Of a DNA stretch of 52,338 nucleotides, positions 50,189 through 52,338 are shown one piece after another. This stretch comes from 40-80 sp964503665 (lineage in GTDB: Bacteria; Bacteroidota; Bacteroidia; Flavobacteriales_D; Crocinitomicaceae), in assembly GCA_964503665.1 (NCBI GenBank), contig CAZDAR010000011.1:1-52338 (forward strand). Direction: 5' to 3'. The stretch's first letter is position 1, and each line of letters opens with the position of its first letter. The notes beneath the pieces are model-generated. The model searched no databases. It was not told the origin of the DNA and saw only the letters and a program-made list of their open reading frames with translations. A program made the translations under genes and the position numbers.

Positions 50189-52060
50189 ATGTTAGATAGT
50201 TACGATGTTATTGTAGTTGGTGGTGGTCATGCTGGATGTGAGGCTGCAAATATTGCTGGAAAGCAAGGTGCCAAAACGCTTTTAATAACCATGAATATGG
50301 GGGTTATTGCTCAAATGAGTTGTAATCCAGCCATGGGTGGTGTTGCGAAAGGTCAAATTGTGCGTGAAATCGATGCGCTTGGAGGTGGTTCTGGAATTAT
50401 TTCCGATTTATCTGCTATCCAGTTTCGAATGCTAAATCTGTCAAAAGGGCCTGCTATGTGGTCTCCTCGAACGCAGAATGACCGAATGCTTTTTGCTCAA
50501 GAATGGCGTTTGCTTTTAGAACGAAATCTGAATGTTGATTTCTGGCAGGATATGGTGGTCGATCTTATTGTTAAAGGTGAAAAAGTCGTTGGTGTGAAGA
50601 CTCAAATGGGAATGAACATTTATGCTAAATCTGTTATACTAACAAATGGGACTTTCTTAAATGGCTTAATTCATATTGGTGAAAAACAATTTGGTGGAGG
50701 TCGTATTGGTGAAAAAAAAGCAACTGGTTTAACAGAGACTTTGGAGAATTTAGGTTTTGAATCTGGAAGAATGAAAACAGGAACCCCTGCTCGTATTGAT
50801 GGACGCTCGTTGAATTATTCTAAAATGGAAATTCAAGATGGCGACCCTTTTCCTGGTAAGTTTTCTTATTCCGATACGCCTTATTTAAAGAAACAAGTTC
50901 CATGTCACATTACATATACAAATGCTACAACTCACGATATATTAAGAGGTGGCTTTGATCGTTCTCCGATGTTTAATGGGTCAATCCAATCTCGTGGACC
51001 AAGATACTGTCCTTCTATTGAAGATAAGGTGAATCGTTTCGCAGAAAGAGATAGACATTTGATTTTTGTTGAGCCTGAAGGATGGAATACGATTGAAATC
51101 TATGTAAATGGATTCAGCTCTTCTTTGCCTGAAGAAATTCAGTATGAAGCGATGAAAACAATTCCTGGTTTTGAGAAGGTGAAAATGTTTCGTCCAGGTT
51201 ATGCGATTGAATACGATTATTTTCCTCCTACTCAATTGAAACATACGCTTGAAACTAAATTAGTAGAGAATTTATATTTCGCTGGTCAAATTAATGGTAC
51301 AACTGGATATGAAGAAGCAGCGTGTCAAGGATTGATAGCTGGAATTAATGCGGTGCGTAAGATACGCGAAGAAGAAGCTTTTACTTTGTTACGTTCCGAA
51401 GCTTACATTGGAGTTTTGATTGATGATCTTATTACAAAAGGAACGAAGGAGCCGTATCGAATGTTTACTTCTCGTGCGGAATATAGAATTCTGTTACGAC
51501 AAGATAATGCAGATTTACGTTTAACACCTAAAGCACATGCTATTGGTTTAGTTTCTGATGAGGAATTAAAACGTGTTGAATTAAAAGAAGCGGCGGTTAA
51601 AGAATTTAAGGATATTCTACGGTCGACGGGAGTTAAACCAGAGAAAGCTAATCCTATTTTGGTTGAGAAAAATTCTTCAACTATGTCTCAACAAATTAAA
51701 GCTTCGACAATTTTACTTCGACCAAATCTATATTTAGATGATATTTGTGCGATGTCTGATGAAATTTCTGATGCTAGAAACCATTTTTTAACCATTCATG
51801 AAGATATTCCCATGCAAGCTGAAATTCAATTAAAGTACGAAGGTTATATTCAACGTGAAGAAGAAATGGTAGCCAAAATGATTAAATATGAATTTTTAAC
51901 GATTCCGAAAGAAGTTGATTATAAATTAATGAAATCTTTAACGAGCGAAGCATTGGAAAAATTACAACAAATACGTCCTTCGACTGTTGGGCAAGCGACA
52001 CGAATTAGTGGAATTTCACCGAGTGATATTTCTGTATTATTAATTTATTTAGGAAAATAG
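50189..52060 (+). CDS. mnmG: tRNA uridine-5-carboxymethylaminomethyl modification enzyme MnmG
   Basis: A 623-residue FAD- and NADH-dependent partner of MnmE in tRNA wobble-U34 modification. It has the dinucleotide-binding motif V-V-G-G-G-H-A-G-C-E-A at residues 9-19, G-G-V-A-K-G-Q-I-V-R-E-I-D, the GidA signatures G-P-R-Y-C-P-S-I-E-D-K and G-Q-I-N-G-T-T-G-Y-E-E-A-A-C-Q-G, and the C-terminal helical domain ending I-S-P-S-D-I-S-V-L-L-I-Y-L. Full length. It lies between two parS sites. mnmE is near the left edge, about 49 kb away on the opposite strand. Confidence 0.97.
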   Translation: MLDSYDVIVVGGGHAGCEAANIAGKQGAKTLLITMNMGVIAQMSCNPAMGGVAKGQIVREIDALGGGSGIISDLSAIQFRMLNLSKGPAMWSPRTQNDRMLFAQEWRLLLERNLNVDFWQDMVVDLIVKGEKVVGVKTQMGMNIYAKSVILTNGTFLNGLIHIGEKQFGGGRIGEKKATGLTETLENLGFESGRMKTGTPARIDGRSLNYSKMEIQDGDPFPGKFSYSDTPYLKKQVPCHITYTNATTHDILRGGFDRSPMFNGSIQSRGPRYCPSIEDKVNRFAERDRHLIFVEPEGWNTIEIYVNGFSSSLPEEIQYEAMKTIPGFEKVKMFRPGYAIEYDYFPPTQLKHTLETKLVENLYFAGQINGTTGYEEAACQGLIAGINAVRKIREEEAFTLLRSEAYIGVLIDDLITKGTKEPYRMFTSRAEYRILLRQDNADLRLTPKAHAIGLVSDEELKRVELKEAAVKEFKDILRSTGVKPEKANPILVEKNSSTMSQQIKASTILLRPNLYLDDICAMSDEISDARNHFLTIHEDIPMQAEIQLKYEGYIQREEEMVAKMIKYEFLTIPKEVDYKLMKSLTSEALEKLQQIRPSTVGQATRISGISPSDISVLLIYLGK

Positions 52061-52074
52061 TTTCACGTGGAACA
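52059..52074. other. parS-like site 3 (at the start of the next gene)
   Basis: AGTTTCACGTGGAACA matches the parS palindrome at 14 of 16 positions and keeps the central CACGTG. It overlaps the GTG start codon (52067-52069) of the next gene. Confidence 0.65.
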
Positions 52075-52338
52075 TACCATTAAAATAGCTAAATGTCCAA
52101 TTTGCGAGAGTGAATCGCTGGTTGACGTGATGAAAATCAAGGATCACATGATTACACAGGAAGTATTTACGGTGCATAAGTGTTCGGATTGCGATTTTCA
52201 TTTTACAAATCCAAGACCTTCTGAAGAAGTTATTGGCAACTATTATAAGAGTGAAAATTATATTTCACACTCTTCGACAAAAAAAGGAATCATTAATAAA
52301 TTGTATAATAACGTTCGTTCTTATACCTTAAAACAAAA
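52067..52338 (+). CDS. Class I SAM-dependent methyltransferase, N-terminal part
   Basis: The gene runs off the right edge; about 90 residues are seen. Start is GTG at 52067, 6 nt after mnmG. The N-terminus has a zinc-ribbon-like pair C-P-I-C and C-S-D-C, then D-F-H-F-T-N-P-R-P and Y-Y-K-S-E-N-Y, typical of methyltransferase type 11 proteins with a leading Cys-rich ribbon. A methyltransferase of this class often follows mnmG in Flavobacteriia. The catalytic domain is outside the window, so the substrate cannot be judged. Confidence 0.75.
   Translation, partial: MEHTIKIAKCPICESESLVDVMKIKDHMITQEVFTVHKCSDCDFHFTNPRPSEEVIGNYYKSENYISHSSTKKGIINKLYNNVRSYTLKQ

Overview
The window is AT-rich chromosomal DNA of a member of the Bacteroidota, most likely order Flavobacteriales. 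The evidence is the gliding lipoprotein gene gldH directly after a RicT/PSP1 gene, type IX secretion (T9SS) sorting-domain-like C-termini, TonB-receptor and YceI genes, the DUF4175-HATPase-ybeY-mnmG cluster, -7 promoter boxes of the Bacteroidota type (TAnnTTTG), and no Shine-Dalgarno sequences. I would guess a Crocinitomicaceae/Fluviicola-like lineage, but the sequence alone does not prove the genus. I see no rRNA, tRNA or CRISPR array.

Layout. 1-12.4 kb: core and envelope genes (mnmE, two YceI proteins, tatA, gatA, a LysM lytic transglycosylase, a HAD phosphatase, mce, a possible T9SS cargo, and an OppA-like lipoprotein overlapping a TonB receptor gene). 12.5-16.6 kb: an insertion-sequence graveyard with three different decayed elements (IS4-like, IS30-like, IS1595-like) among small lipocalin-like secreted proteins. 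16.6-33.5 kb: mostly housekeeping genes (aminotransferase, MerR regulator, a very large outer-membrane beta-barrel candidate, sugar transferase, metK, prfB, arsC, an HU/SPOR protein, a C1 peptidase, ricT-gldH, fahA). 33.5-40.3 kb: accessory DNA with several broken genes (a secreted protein stopped at its signal-peptide boundary, an antitoxin-like remnant, a decayed RelB/ParE-type toxin-antitoxin pair) between intact genes (SDR, GldM-C-like protein, DUF6157, YjbR, Acr3, VF530, acetylesterase). 40.3-45.0 kb: minus-strand genes around a 0.5 kb AT-rich gap. 45.1-52.3 kb: a plus-strand block tlyA, DUF4175, HATPase, ybeY, mnmG and a partial methyltransferase.

The most informative signal is a cluster of parS-type centromere sites: two perfect TGTTTCACGTGAAACA palindromes (one inside ybeY, one directly before mnmG) and a 14/16 match over the GTG start of the next gene. 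With mnmE and mnmG both present, a strand switch near 45 kb, and an AT-rich gap at 40.97-41.50 kb carrying TTATCAACA-like boxes, the window is probably close to the replication origin. The origin itself is a hypothesis.

Gene expression: at least four genes (prfB, the HU/SPOR gene, acr3, tlyA) have TAnnTTTG ending exactly 4 nt before the ATG, which implies leaderless mRNAs and fixes their starts downstream of the longest possible reading frame. Several neighbours are translationally coupled by ATGA or longer overlaps.

I found no clearly new multi-gene defence or biosynthetic system. The best leads for new biology are a minimal signal-peptide-plus-sorting-domain protein, an orphan GldM-C-like secreted protein, the 1144-residue barrel candidate, the receptor/solute-binding-lipoprotein pair, and a dispersed intergenic repeat present here as two inverted copies.
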